A stretch of DNA of 64,000 bases from Eutreptiella sp. 'Long Island Sound 2002' (GCA_964036045.1 OZ038388.1:2241501-2305500), one strand, 5' to 3'. Counted from the first letter of the stretch, positions 49,201-53,503 are shown. The notes: generated by a model not told the origin, from the letters alone. Numbers and translations are program-made.

Positions 49201-51292
49201 TTGCCGAGGGCCGGTCAAACCCTGTGCCAAAGATGCGAAATGACTGTTTCCACCCACAATGGCTTACATGAGTGAATGGGCCGGTGCACAACCTGTGGGC
49301 TGGTGGAGTTTTTCACTGTGGACAGCTCAAAAATCGAAGTTTTCAAAACTTATTTTTTTGATACTGTGATCACCTAAAATGACCATCCAAGGTTTGTAAA
49401 GCATGTTTTAGGCCGTATGTACGTGTTTTTTGCCTCGTTTGGGTATTCGGCGCACGGGGGGGGGGGGGGGGTTCAAGGGATTGGTACACAACCTGCTTAT
49501 GCAGTTTTTCGCCGTAGACAGCTCAACAATCGAAGTTTCCGAAACTTATTTTTTTGATATTGTGATCACCCAAAATGACCATCCAAGATATGTAAAGCAT
49601 GTTTTAGGCCGTATTTATGTGTTTTTCGCCTCGTTTGGGTATTGGGTGCCGCCGGGGGGGGTCCCAAGGGATTGGTGCACAACCTGCTAATGCAGTTTTT
49701 CGTCCTGGACAGCTCAAAAATCGAAGTCCAAACACTTATTTGTTTGATATTGTGATCACCCAAAATGACCATCCAAGATATGTAAGCATGTTTTAGGCCG
49801 TATTTATGTAGTTTTTTACCCTATTTTTGGCTGTGTTTTGTTTGGGGTAGATTCCCTGTGAGGTGGACGTGCCCAAGGCAATAGAATTTACTGGTTCCAC
49901 CAGCTGAGTGAAGCTATTTGCTGTCCATTGTGCAAGATATCAGCTTAGAACCTTGATTTCTGGCATCAACACATCTTTTCCCTGGTCCTTTTGGAGGAAT
50001 CCCTTTGGATGTCATCCCAGCATGGATCATTGCAGGTCTGACTTGGCTGGTCAGCTGGCAAGTTTCTAGTATTTTTTGGGGCTTCTCTGGGGAGAGGGAA
50101 GGACAAACACTCTATGAGAGTTCTTGGGGACTGGTCAAAGGTTCAGGTTTCCAGTACTGGAGCCAGACGGTTTCTAGCAGCACACTGCTCTGTGCAACAC
50201 CACCGCCTTGGCAATTTCTTCCCCATCCAAATTTCAGAGCTCAGGCTGTGGATGCATTACACTTGAAAACTTGTGCAGAACTGATGTAAACTGTCTGACA
50301 TGCGCAAGTGCAGTGTAAATTAAACGGCCTGCGGCTTTCTCATGTCCAAATGCGCTCCTTGTGAAGCCTATTTTAAGGCCCTCACAGAGGCCATGTTCAA
50401 AAATGTGGCGCAACATGCAATTGTCAAATTCACAACAAAATGGTACACTTTTTCCAGTCAAATACATGTAAACCTAAATGTAGGTTTTCGGGCTGGGTGG
50501 ATCTCAGGAGTTCCCATGAGGAGCCATGGGAATTGGAGCAGTGGAGAATTCCCATCAACCAGCCAGCCCCAAGAAGCAAGCCACTGTGTTGCTCACCCTA
50601 GACCCTAAAACGGATTGTAACACCTCGACAGGGTTAACCCAACTTGGTAACAGATGTTCCTCCACTGTCAAGACGATCGTCGTAAAACAAGGGTCAAAAA
50701 CGGCTCAGTTTCGCCTCAAAATGGACCACCGCTTGGCACCACGGCATGGCGCACACCTTATTGAACACCCATTTGCAATCATTTGATAGCCTGTTTTGCG
50801 AATTGTAGTCAGTGTTATCTTGCAGGTACTGTCCAATGACCATGCCATGTGATTTGGGCGTACCTCCTTGGTGTTGTTGTGCACACAGAGACCATCTTCT
50901 TGAGCCGATTGGTGGAGGATAAGACTGGTGCGAACACATGGAGCTACGTGGAGTATCTGTGCCATCTGCACAGGTATCCCTTTGCACTGTTGGAATTGCG
51001 GTGCTTTGGATCGGGATTGGGAGCTAGCTGATTTTGGGTGTTGGATCACATTTTGAACATGATTGGGACTGTTGTTGAGAAGAGTCTTGTGTGTGCCAGG
51101 GTGGTCCATATGCTCCTCATCTGTGTGAATGTTACTGTCGTTGCAAATGTTCATAGTTGCACTTACCCTGTGCTGGTGCAAAATCTTCATGGTCTTGCTG
51201 TTATTTGAACCATGCAAATCCGCTGCTCTGCTTCTTCAGCTGCACTGTTCTACTGCAGGCACATCCAGTCCAAGCTTGCCAACGCATGGTAG
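27122..51292 (+). CDS. SEC24: SEC24, COPII coat cargo-adaptor subunit (C-terminal part, about 12 exons)
   Basis: SEC24 pairs with SEC23 in the COPII inner coat at ER exit sites and binds cargo export signals and SNAREs. Exons encode, in order, the end of the trunk, beta-sandwich, helical and gelsolin-like domains of the family. Matches include VRVRCSKGIRVKEY, RRIRVHTL, GQLILPEALKLMP, IYPRMFPLH, IIKELRRQR, LVEDKTG and SYVEYLCHLHR. The C-terminal segment looks closest to the SEC24C/D class. Proposed exons: 27122-27162, 27207-27261, 27411-27516, 27603-27754, 34600-34732, 35100-35177, 36933-37215, 37383-37535, 46757-46869, 47561-47616, 50889-50973, 51259-51292. Every junction keeps phase, giving ~428 aa, compared with roughly 1000 aa for the family. 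The N-terminal tail, zinc finger and most of the trunk are not seen; they may lie upstream of the window, beyond the repeat array. Confidence 0.92.
27207..27261 (+). CDS. SEC24: SEC24 exon, tentative (trunk to beta-sandwich link)
   Basis: Between TGCTAG and GTGTAT. It reads HPPMGDADQVIVPV..., placed where the family has 'PNQYVDVATL..V'. One base remains at the 3' end and joins GG of the next exon to make Trp. The alignment has a few extra residues compared with the family, so the exact 3' boundary may be off. Confidence 0.45.
27411..27516 (+). CDS. SEC24: SEC24 exon (LTGG segment of beta-sandwich)
   Basis: The acceptor is TCTCCAG and the donor GTATGT. Residues CKLTSGQQHVFMNF then HHQKDMERL and LKRNVTR match the family's 'LTGGQ...Y..F...D..KL...L.R..TR' pattern. 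It ends two bases into an Arg codon that the next exon completes. Confidence 0.88.
27603..27754 (+). CDS. SEC24: SEC24 exon (beta-sandwich core)
   Basis: The acceptor is CTTTCCAG and the donor GTGTGT. ETGYAAIVRVRCSKGIRV and IDADKAYVVELQH are strong family matches (family: 'GFEAVMRVRCS.GI.V.E', 'IDDDKA..V.LKHDD'). The last base, G, joins AT of the exon at 34600 to give the conserved Asp in 'HDDKL', across a 6.8-kb intron. Confidence 0.93.
27972..28135. repeat. GC-rich foldback element, copy 1
   Basis: A G-run, 'GGCCAGGCCCGGTCCTTCTA', C-runs and an inverted 'AAGAAGGACCGGGC' are followed by GGGTTTTGAGAGATAGTGGT and a GGCGCCAATGGCGC palindrome with a T-run. The same plan recurs at 36003, 37576, 38761 and 43290. 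It lies in a SEC24 intron. Confidence 0.75.
28290..28480. repeat. Dispersed repeat (GCAGTGCAAAGTTTTG type) and one array module
   Basis: The stretch from GCAGTGCAAAGTTTTG through 'GTTGGCAAACACTC' and 'CCACAAGTTTGTTGTTC' has a second copy at 55116-55245. It is followed at 28425-28480 by a module of the 'GGCAGGGGTGAGGTAGCC' minisatellite family. The interval to ~28900 has no gene, only a 17-bp direct duplication (TGCGCATGGTTTCTAA) near 28575 and a short repeat at 28835-28895 that is also seen at 55028-55105. Confidence 0.7.
28960..29170 (+). pseudogene. Cys-rich C-terminal fragment (piggyBac-like zinc finger?)
   Basis: An open frame after a C-run reads WEHVPPHVWTDQS, an acidic linker, then CVLCC...VCDECKEHYCTECIDTHTC and, four residues later, a stop. 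Cys spacing is CxxC, CxxC, CxxC, then His. The minus-strand fragment at 60966-61184 shares 'EH[VI]P...[VI]W', the acidic linker and the finger, and 31580-31729 shares the linker and finger. The order (EH-P motif, acidic linker, C-terminal Cys-rich finger, stop) resembles piggyBac transposase C-termini. No transposase core is seen, so this is inference. Confidence 0.45.
29398..29700. repeat. Array of ACGCGACTTACGCC motifs separated by A/T tracts (left)
   Basis: The motif GCGACTTACGCC and its complement recur every ~25-35 bp with 8-15 bp A or T runs between. At 29398-29463 the motif lies in one orientation (GGCGTAAGTCGCG with T-runs); from 29496 it is inverted (with A-runs). The two halves can pair as a foldback. 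The array ends with 'CATTTCCACAATCGAGTTAC', as does the right array at 31520-31555. Confidence 0.9.
29702..29956 (+). repeat. Three tandem 85-bp repeats
   Basis: Copies start at 29702, 29787 and 29872, each beginning CTTCTGATT and containing TGAAGCG.TGGGGATCCCC, 'GGCAGGGGTGAGGTAGCC' and 'CCCACTTGTGGGCCA'. They differ at only a few bases. They belong to the module family that builds the large array and sit just upstream of the protease gene. Confidence 0.95.
29998..30972 (+). CDS. C48/Ulp1-like cysteine protease, probably element-encoded
   Basis: A frame open for ~1 kb, the longest in the window; the first Met within the conserved part is at 29998. The N-terminal ~110 residues carry the papain-like Ulp1/adenain signature in order: HIFIVNS, His in 'GLHWFL', acidic residue in 'HIWEPL' (Glu in place of the usual Asp), Gln in 'FQEDGW', and Cys in 'GWSCGYQSL'. 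These are residues 36, 57, 87 and 93 from this Met. A Pro/Ser-rich linker follows, then a basic C-terminus. Such proteases cleave SUMO-like proteins or, in viruses and transposons, process other proteins; the substrate is unknown. It lies inside a 6.8-kb SEC24 intron on the same strand, between two related A-tract arrays, which suggests a mobile element. The start may instead be an exon boundary (CTGAATAG just before). Confidence 0.75.
   Translation: MRKYEDSKGNNHKTVRLAWRRRHIFIVNSDTREGLHWFLCAIDCKVPVWAFKVHIWEPLCGTSLVRPMLKRLQSKGVAAHARALGFQEDGWSCGYQSLHLCDEVANHRGSLDDVVVTRLPKGFIKEALRIINADRSVRVPGTIPENGWEKELTCWKPGESPPPPASNLESLPPSTSPLLFDEEDPLSEPEGNIAASSSEPKVGDFPAFPASNPEDVAQDGKSVKGNVKAPPQTPQSTSSSNPPTSDDARPSVFICRKFFEVPEAYPKGAEGRLVNDKRFIRELEEMLVKDIRNACARNTNPRAKPKASDTKSDLIYKRVFGDFL
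30973..31359 (+). other. Possible second reading frame of the same element
   Basis: A frame from about 30989 reads VACEECSSPQVTGLRWYHWL, then SRWRRQQYSHFDTACQ, and stays open into the right array. It has no recognised domain and could be fortuitous. 'GAGTATAAAAACC' at 31191 is TATA-like but has no other support. Confidence 0.25.
31360..31560. repeat. Array of ACGCGACTTACGCC motifs separated by A tracts (right)
   Basis: Six or so copies of 'CGCGACTTACGCC' with 9-14 bp A-runs, all in one orientation, the same orientation as the second half of the left array. It ends in 'ATTTCCACAATCGAGTTACG', shared with the left array, so the protease gene is bracketed by related sequence. Confidence 0.9.
31580..31729 (+). 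pseudogene. Cys-rich C-terminal fragment, second copy
   Basis: Fifty codons ending in TAA: an acidic run (EDDEENDD), then CCQLCAYC..., CGTCHLNMCPSCMPLHSC, and a short tail. Same layout as 28960-29170 and 61184-60966. It starts directly after the right A-tract array. Confidence 0.45.
31829..33034 (+). pseudogene. LINE fragment: zinc-knuckle remnant plus RNase H domain
   Basis: Frame 1 (to 32158) has 'CPVDGLEETIDHTLASWKF', typical of the reverse-transcriptase-associated zinc knuckle though its Cys residues are partly lost. Frame 2 (32134-32484) is the linker. Frame 3 (32480-33034) is an RNase H with all key residues: Asp in TDGS (32483), Glu in NNTAELYA (32600), Asp in CTDSALV (32663), His in VPSHVG (32828) and Asp in NEEADSLA (32858). 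Three frames make one protein only with frameshifts, so it is a relic. No reverse transcriptase core is present. Same strand as SEC24, inside the 6.8-kb intron. A Pro-rich C-run region and a further frame to 33326 may be its 3' end. Confidence 0.8.
33330..34599. other. Intron sequence with no gene recognised
   Basis: Unique-looking sequence with C-runs at 33768 and 34096. Nothing recognisable until the SEC24 acceptor at 34599. Confidence 0.5.
34600..34732 (+). CDS. SEC24: SEC24 exon (end of beta-sandwich, start of helical domain)
   Basis: The acceptor is TTTTTCCAG and the donor GTATGG. DDKLDPKGHCYLQTAMLYTT and RRIRVHTL match the conserved 'Q.ALLYT...G.RRIRVHTL' block, and 'LPNLFR' leads into the helical domain. 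Reading frame 0 on the window is the coding one; another frame gives a misleading Cys-rich peptide. Confidence 0.93.
35100..35177 (+). CDS. SEC24: SEC24 exon (helical domain)
   Basis: The acceptor is GTTTACAG and the donor GTATGT. The first base completes Arg of '...NLFR', followed by QADLDTTVATLCRRVARHG, matching the family 'FR.ADLD' turn. It ends with two bases (TC), completed to Ser by G of the next exon. Confidence 0.88.
35178..36002. other. Intron sequence with no gene recognised
   Basis: Part of the 1.75-kb intron between SEC24 exons at 35100 and 36933. A frame of 123 aa (35511-35882) has no recognised domain. Confidence 0.5.
36003..36350. repeat. GC-rich foldback element, copy 2, with 3' tail
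   Basis: G-run, long C-runs, GGGTTTTGAAAGATAGTGGT, then the perfect palindrome GGCGCCGAAGGCGCC followed by T9 and 'CATACTATGTGTTTACACTC'. It closely matches 38761-38990. The tail 'CTCTCTTCGAGGTGCACTGC' recurs at 49012. Confidence 0.85.
36861..36905 (+). repeat. (CCGT)n microsatellite
   Basis: About ten imperfect CCGT/CCTG units directly upstream of the longest SEC24 exon, forming part of the intron's pyrimidine-rich end. Confidence 0.9.
36933..37215 (+). CDS. SEC24: SEC24 exon (helical domain, longest exon)
   Basis: The acceptor is GTTTCAG and the donor GTATGT. It encodes ARDMLTAQCVDILTTYRKHC, then GQLILPEALKLMPIYCL, and near the end LPFIYPRMFPLH. These are hallmark SEC24 helical-domain segments. 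It is 283 nt, one base plus 94 codons. Confidence 0.96.
37383..37535 (+). CDS. SEC24: SEC24 exon (gelsolin-like domain)
   Basis: The acceptor is TCACATCAG and the donor GTATGC. Exactly 51 codons in phase 0. LSSEKLNSNGIYLLHD and FIWIGEHVNPR match the family's 'LS.E.....GIYLLENG....W.G..V' gelsolin repeat. A 9.2-kb intron full of mobile elements follows. Confidence 0.94.
37576..37745. repeat. GC-rich foldback element, copy 3 (diverged)
   Basis: A 20-bp G-run, then 'GGGTCCTAGGACGTGGACCC' (an inverted repeat), a C-run, and GGCACCAAAGGTGCCC in place of the GGCGCC palindrome. It starts 40 bp after a SEC24 donor. Confidence 0.6.
37765..37840 (+). repeat. Degenerate CCCTAA telomere-like run
   Basis: Variants of CCCTAA/CCCTAG over ~70 bp ending at 'CCCTAACCAGTGTTGAATA', exactly where the next element copy starts. 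Confidence 0.8.
37838..38760 (+). mobile_element. Non-coding element family E, copy 1 (older)
   Basis: Begins 'TGTTGAATATTGGGACCG' and ends 'ACCCATTTCGCGCGTG'-like at ~38757, without the GCTTGC tract. It is more diverged than the copies at 39053 and 40345. Landmarks in order: 'GACCCATTTTTGACCC', 'GGCATTTTGGGATTTT', 'CACTTGTTTTGGCATTCC', 'CATGTAGCCCAAGATATGG', 'CCGGCCGCCACCGTTGAG'. Confidence 0.8.
38761..38990. repeat. GC-rich foldback element, copy 4
   Basis: Starts immediately after element copy 1. It has G-run, C-run, GGGTTTTGAAAGATAGTGGT, GGCGCCGAAGGCGCC, T9, and TACTCAAAATACTCAAAATT, nearly the same as copy 2. Confidence 0.9.
38998..39052 (+). repeat. CCCTAA telomere-like run
   Basis: Runs of CCCTAG, CTCTAA and CCCTAA, ending at 'AACCCTAA', which abuts the start of element copy 2. 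Interstitial, not a chromosome end, since the sequence continues on both sides. Confidence 0.85.
39053..39815. repeat. ~145-155 bp inverted repeat pair
   Basis: Left arm 39053-39195, right arm 39661-39815, with ~465 bp between. The right arm keeps a 16-bp piece (CATCACCACGAGGCCC) that the left arm lost and that copy 3 has. This layout looks like a foldback insertion into the element or an inverted duplication of its 5' end. Confidence 0.85.
39053..40343 (+). mobile_element. Non-coding element family E, copy 2, with an inverted end inside
   Basis: Starts TCAAGACTGAATATTGGG. The 3' part has a GCTTGCTGCTTGC tract (40200-40267) and the tail 'GGTCCACCCTAGACACTAAA' ... 'GGTTCCACCAGCTCGGTGAC' (40268-40340). 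In the middle, 39661-39815 is an inverted copy of the first ~145 bp. Open frames on both strands recur in the copies, but substitutions between copies 2 and 3 in the + frame are mostly amino-acid changing, so I do not call a gene. Confidence 0.85.
40345..41489 (+). mobile_element. Non-coding element family E, copy 3
   Basis: Follows copy 2 head-to-tail after 'CCCTA'. Same body and 3' end: TGCTGCTTGCTGC tract at 41370-41416, tail at 41418-41489, then CCCTAACCCTAACC. It lacks the internal inverted arm and is probably closest to the intact form (~1.15 kb). The tail with short tandem repeats at the 3' edge fits a SINE/LINE-type retroposition product. Confidence 0.85.
41490..41515 (+). repeat. CCCTAA telomere-like run after element copy 3
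   Basis: 'CCTTAACCCTAACCCTAACC' directly at the 3' edge of the element tail. Confidence 0.9.
41516..41700. repeat. C-rich minisatellite
   Basis: Units like 'GACCCCCGGCAGGAACCCCC' and long C-runs. The minus strand is G-run rich with quadruplex potential. A related block lies at 42535-42735. Confidence 0.9.
41782..41981 (+). CDS. Acidic Ser/Asp-rich terminal exon candidate
   Basis: The acceptor GCTCTCTGTAG at 41781 leads to a frame reading PQDYLIQVCVDGQ, then many Ser-Asp repeats (SDSDSDS, SSSSDG, SSEESSDAE) to a stop. It sits in the 9.2-kb SEC24 intron but cannot be a SEC24 exon because it would end the protein early. It could be the last exon of an inserted or unrelated gene, or chance. Confidence 0.35.
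41985..42055 (+). repeat. Short tandem repeat (ACCTGAATGAACCTGTGTGT)
   Basis: Two and a half copies of a ~29-bp unit just after the acidic reading frame. Confidence 0.85.
42361..42440 (+). mobile_element. tRNA-like SINE head
   Basis: A-box-like 'TAGGTGAGTGGTAGAACAG' at 42370 and a perfect B box GGTTCAAACCCC at 42413, ~43 bp apart as in tRNA genes. The arms do not fold as a full tRNA, so a tRNA-derived SINE promoter is more likely than a functional tRNA. A related piece lies at 43555-43640. Confidence 0.6.
42535..42735. repeat. C-rich minisatellite, second block
   Basis: C-runs of 7-16 with 'GACCCCCGGCAGGAACACC' units, ending in GGATTTTTGAAAGATAGTTG, which is the same phrase that follows the C-run in the GC foldback elements. 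Confidence 0.85.
42785..42975 (+). mobile_element. 3' end of element family E, alone, with CCCTAA
   Basis: A GCTTGC tract (42790-42846), then the tail at 42847-42917. Two copies of a 37-bp unit containing 'CTTGAACCCTAACCCTAGG' follow. Only the 3' end is present, typical of 5'-truncated retroposed copies. Confidence 0.8.
42995..43035 (+). repeat. (CATAGT)n microsatellite
   Basis: Six units of a CATAGT repeat. Confidence 0.95.
43290..43510. repeat. GC-rich foldback element, copy 5 (diverged)
   Basis: G-run, 'GGCAGGCCCGGGTCCTTGA', C-run, GGCGCCAAAGGCGCC palindrome, and further on 'TCTATACTCAAAATACTCAG', parallel to copies 2 and 4. Confidence 0.8.
43555..43640 (+). mobile_element. tRNA-like SINE piece, diverged
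   Basis: 'CTAGTGGGTAAAACAGTGC' resembles the A-box region at 42370, and GGGAAAAATCCCC sits where the B box would be. Confidence 0.4.
43685..43795 (+). repeat. Two dispersed modules of the array family
   Basis: 'CCCTTTGTTGGCGAGCCCCG' then 'AATGCAGGGGTTATGGAGC', and again 'CCACTTGTGGGCCCCTGAGA' with GGTAGGGGTGAGGCAGCC. Confidence 0.7.
43853..44812 (+). pseudogene. GC-rich broken gene with a protease-like 'GGHWVGV' segment
   Basis: Three overlapping frames carry coding-like sequence: 43853-44041 (a Gln-rich start, then SLKRRRPRTGWAIAG), ~44030-44350 (RLSTWEQQTRRWMARCDP, LHALDVLPPSLLSLGDIL) and 44432-44752 (RRVLLIEGWN, then GGHWVGVTHDGAVRCLSR, ending VYAVWYAVLPAP). Base composition is much more GC-rich than the surroundings. 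'GGHWVGV..DG' resembles the His strand of papain-like proteases (Josephin- or adenain-type), but no catalytic Cys motif was found. At least two frameshifts are needed. Confidence 0.4.
44436..44812 (+). repeat. 377-bp direct repeat, left copy
   Basis: Begins CCCCTCTGCTGGCGCCCCTC and ends GCGGGCGTGGCGGCAG. It matches 45662-46038 along its whole length with a small number of substitutions and no length change. The left copy is open in the 'GGHWVGV' frame; the right copy has stops in that frame. Confidence 0.95.
44813..44991 (+). pseudogene. Unidentified frame between repeats
   Basis: Reads VYQLFGQVVASLQDRFARER, LEEGRVYYLPSEVF and ends LTLLLTVS-stop. As it lies ~150 bp before a LINE endonuclease start, it may be the end of the preceding LINE ORF, but I do not recognise the family. 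Confidence 0.3.
45142..45661 (+). pseudogene. LINE endonuclease (EEP/APE-type) fragment
   Basis: Start region 'FSTLNVEHTIGSK', then after a frame change LQET (45251-45262), an in-frame TAG at 45302, 'GVTILVRRD', 'NVYMSAKG' (45458) and 'GGDFRCNP' (45557-45580). This is the order of the apurinic-endonuclease-like domain that nicks target DNA in non-LTR retrotransposons. The domain is cut off at 45661 by the right 377-bp repeat. At least one frameshift and one stop make it a relic. Confidence 0.8.
45662..46038 (+). repeat. 377-bp direct repeat, right copy
   Basis: Same segment as 44436-44812. It joins the LINE fragment in mid-domain on its left and unrelated GC-rich sequence on its right. The protease-like frame is interrupted here. 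Confidence 0.95.
46120..46385. repeat. C-rich low-complexity block
   Basis: C-runs at ~46128-46195 and ~46336-46358 within GC-rich sequence. The rest of the intron to 46756 has nothing recognisable. Confidence 0.7.
46757..46869 (+). CDS. SEC24: SEC24 exon (gelsolin-like domain, second part)
   Basis: The acceptor is GTGTGCAG and the donor GTATGC. VIKYLFNCDNVDML continues directly from '...HVNPR'. ICNIIKELRRQR matches the family 'V..I.E.RRQR'. Two bases are left over for the next exon. Confidence 0.9.
47561..47616 (+). CDS. SEC24: SEC24 exon (56 nt)
   Basis: The acceptor is CTTTTCCAG and the donor GTATGT. The first base completes Arg, then PESHDAVRVISERKHDPM, where the family has a basic/acidic strand leading to 'G.LF.S.MVED'. 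The phase is consistent on both sides. The match is modest and rests on position and splice signals. Confidence 0.8.
47617..48339. other. Intron sequence with no gene recognised
   Basis: G- and C-runs at 47676 and 47907. A frame of ~104 aa ending near 48195 (ICDKWGGLFEYAPRPQQKSA) has no recognised domain. Confidence 0.45.
48340..48490 (+). mobile_element. Element family E, 3' body fragment
   Basis: 'GAGTTTCTTGCTCAAATTGT' and 'CCACCACGACGGAGTTCTTG' align to the end of the family E body (compare 40080-40180), followed by a short GCTGCTTGCTCC stretch. Confidence 0.75.
48935..49035 (+). repeat. (GACT)n/(GCTT)n microsatellite with dispersed tail
   Basis: CTGACTGACTG and GCTTGCTTGG units, then 'CTCTCTTCGAGGTGCACTGC', the same phrase as 36311-36330 at the end of foldback copy 2. 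Confidence 0.8.
49284..49850 (+). repeat. Three tandem ~190-200 bp repeats
   Basis: Copies start at 49284, 49484 and 49675. Shared landmarks: 'CACAACCTGC', 'GACAGCTCAAAAATCGAAGT', 'GTGATCACCCAAAATGACCA', 'GTTTTAGGCCGTATTTATG', and a G-run with 'AAGGGATTGG' at each junction. Located in the SEC24 intron before the C-terminal exons. Confidence 0.95.
49880..50888. other. Intron sequence, with family E tail pieces
   Basis: 'TACTGGTTCCACCAGCTGAG' at 49888 and 'CACCCTAGACCCTAAAACGG' at 50597 are diverged pieces of the family E tail. Otherwise nothing recognised. Confidence 0.5.
50889..50973 (+). CDS. SEC24: SEC24 exon (C-terminal conserved block)
   Basis: The acceptor is GCACACAG and the donor GTATCC. 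TIFLSRLVEDKTG and SYVEYLCHLH match the most conserved C-terminal block of SEC24. Two bases start the Arg codon completed in the last exon. Confidence 0.94.
51259..51292 (+). CDS. SEC24: SEC24 last exon with stop codon
   Basis: The acceptor is CTACTGCAG. It reads (R)HIQSKLANAW then TAG at 51290-51292, giving '...CHLHRHIQSKL', in line with 'VHRQIQ.KM' type C-termini of the family. Confidence 0.88.
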
Positions 51293-52265
51293 CGAATTAT
51301 TGGGCGGTGCTTACATCTGGCGCTGGGGTATGTGGCACGAATTGTGTGTCAGATTGCCGACAAATGGGGGTGCGGTAGCAGTGGGCAGACACCACCCTGT
51401 GTGCAAGACGACACTACCCTGCGACACCCCCCCCTTTTGAAAATGTTCCTTGGAGGGTTTTAAAGGGGTCCGGAACCCTTTTTGTGGAACAAATTTTTGT
51501 GGGACAAATATGTTGGGGCATCACAGTGGCGTGTGATGTAGCATCACCCATCATGTATGGATGGGTGAGGCTGGTTGCTGCCATCCGAAGAATACGTGTG
51601 GTATTCTTCCAAAGGCCAAGGCACGCACCGTTCGTTATAAAGAAAAAGCAGAGAGGGGGCTACCCTGCAGCTTAAACCCCCCCCCCCCCTGAAACTCTCC
51701 GAGGATAAGGTTTTCAGCATGGTATCCAGTTTTTCAGACGCCCCCCTCCCTCTTGAGTGTGCAGTCATGAAGCAGTATTGTTGAGTGTGCAGTCATAAAG
51801 CAGTAATGCCACCCTTCCATATTGAAGGGCAGGCAACAGCATTCCGCAGCTCAGTTTCGCACGGTGCCCAAATGGGTGAGGTTGACAGGGGGGTGACCGG
51901 TTGCATATCCCCCAGATCAATTTCGCCCTGCCAAATATCGTCCTGCCATGGACCCCTCAAGGATATATGCTGCTGGCAGTAGACTGCACCCCACTGCAAC
52001 ACCTGCACCAGCAGTTGGGTTTGGGCGCCAGTACATTAAAAGGTCCCAGAGGGGACAGAGAGCTGACTGCTGACTGAGGGGGCATTGGTCAGGCGATTGT
52101 AAAGGGGTATTTGCGGGCAAGAGGGTGCTCAACAGAACAAGGGCATGGAACGTTGCAACGTGCAGTGCGGATTGAAGGTGGAAGTGGTAATTGAAAGAGC
52201 CAGGGTTGTGCAAACAGCATGTGGTGAGTGTCTTGAGTGTGAACACCTTGTGTGCCGCCCTTAGC
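51293..52265. other. Downstream of SEC24, no gene recognised
   Basis: C-runs at 51428 and 51677. No clear polyadenylation signal could be assigned. Confidence 0.45.
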
Positions 52266-52325
52266 TGACCTGCACATGCTGCTCTCCTGCTGCAGGCACA
52301 TCCAGTTGGGAGTTACGTAAGTGGT
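52266..52325 (+). pseudogene. Partial copy of the SEC24 last-exon boundary
   Basis: 'CTGCAGGCACATCCAGT' is identical to 51253-51269, preceded in both places by a similar TGCTGCTCTNC stretch. After the match the sequence diverges and meets a consensus donor, GTAAGTG. It could be a leftover of a local duplication, or an alternative exon. Confidence 0.5.
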
Positions 52326-53200
52326 ATTTCTCCTGCCTGTTGTCCGCAAGTTCGGCTACAGGACAGCGCTGGAGCCGCATGGACCTGCAAGGGGACCTGC
52401 ATGACGTCTTGTGGACAGCTGCTGGACACCTACTGATGCTACGCTGTGTCAGCTTCCGTGTGGTAACCGGTCCCCAAAGGAGCAGTCGTGTTTCGGTGCC
52501 CAGCTTCCTCCTCATTGGCGATTGCCTGGATTGCCTGGGAAGATGTGCTAGCGTACCACCAGACTAATACTTTTTCCAGCCTCACGGCTTTTATTCATTT
52601 CACACAGCCCCTGATATCTCCTAACCCCAGGCTGCTAACCCTGTTGTGCCTTTCACCAAAAGCACTGTTCATGCAGAATTTTTCTTCTTGGTATGAGCAC
52701 TCACAGGACCCCAAATTTCAGCTGTAGCTCAGCTGTAGCAGTCCAAGGTGGTTGGTTCACACACATTGGCAGGGGATGCACACCAGCCACTCTTCTAACC
52801 TTAACCCCAGCTAACATGTGGGTTGGGAATTTCCTGGGAACAGGGCTGGTTTGGGTTGCCTGGCTTGCACACAGAGGTCTTATTGGAGAGGTCGGAGGGC
52901 GGACTCCTCACCTGCCCTGCTCCTTCAACGTCTGCAAAAACCACTGAAAATGCAAACTGTAGCAAATCTGCTGCTGGCTGATTTTCGAAGCACGGATTTG
53001 GCATTGTAGTCGGCAGTTTCCCAATGGCATTCCTTGGGCATTCTACTAACCTTGTTTACTGTAGACCATTCGTACAACAACCATTCATGTATTATGAGGT
53101 GCAACCAAGGGCTTTCTAGGTTGAAACGCATTTGTGGCCCCACAGATTCCAAAGCCGAGTGGACCATCCGTAACCTGATAATTTTGAAAAGAATCGGGCT
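52326..53200. other. No gene recognised
   Basis: A 75-aa frame at 52340-52567 and others have no known domain. 'AGCTGTAGCTCAGCTGTAGC' is a small local duplication near 52722. Confidence 0.4.
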
Positions 53201-53227
53201 GTTTTCCCCATCATGTAAGCCACGTCC

Positions 53228-53503
53228 CCATCAGAAGATTGTTTCTCTGATTTGGACTTCATTCATTGGAAGGTAGCAGCCCACTCCCAGTCTTTATTTC
53301 TCCGTGAATGCCTGGCCTATCATGAAAAAGTTGACCGCATTTTTGGGATTCCAATTTACCATGAGTCGCAGGTTGTGGAAGGTGGTGACTTCCAGTTGGT
53401 AATTTCTGTTGGAAAGTGCTGCAAGGTGGCTTATGACATGACCATGGCAGCATGCATTGTTGTCATAGCACACTGGGTCACCCATTTGCGGGTGTGGGTG
53501 TAA
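53228..53503 (+). pseudogene. Unrecognised coding-like fragment
   Basis: A frame reading SEDCFSDLDFIHWKVAAHSQ, then IFGIPIYHESQVVEGGDF and VAYDMTMAACIVV, up to TAA. Residue usage looks protein-like, and the 5' edge has no start codon close to the first stop upstream. No family recognised. Confidence 0.35.
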
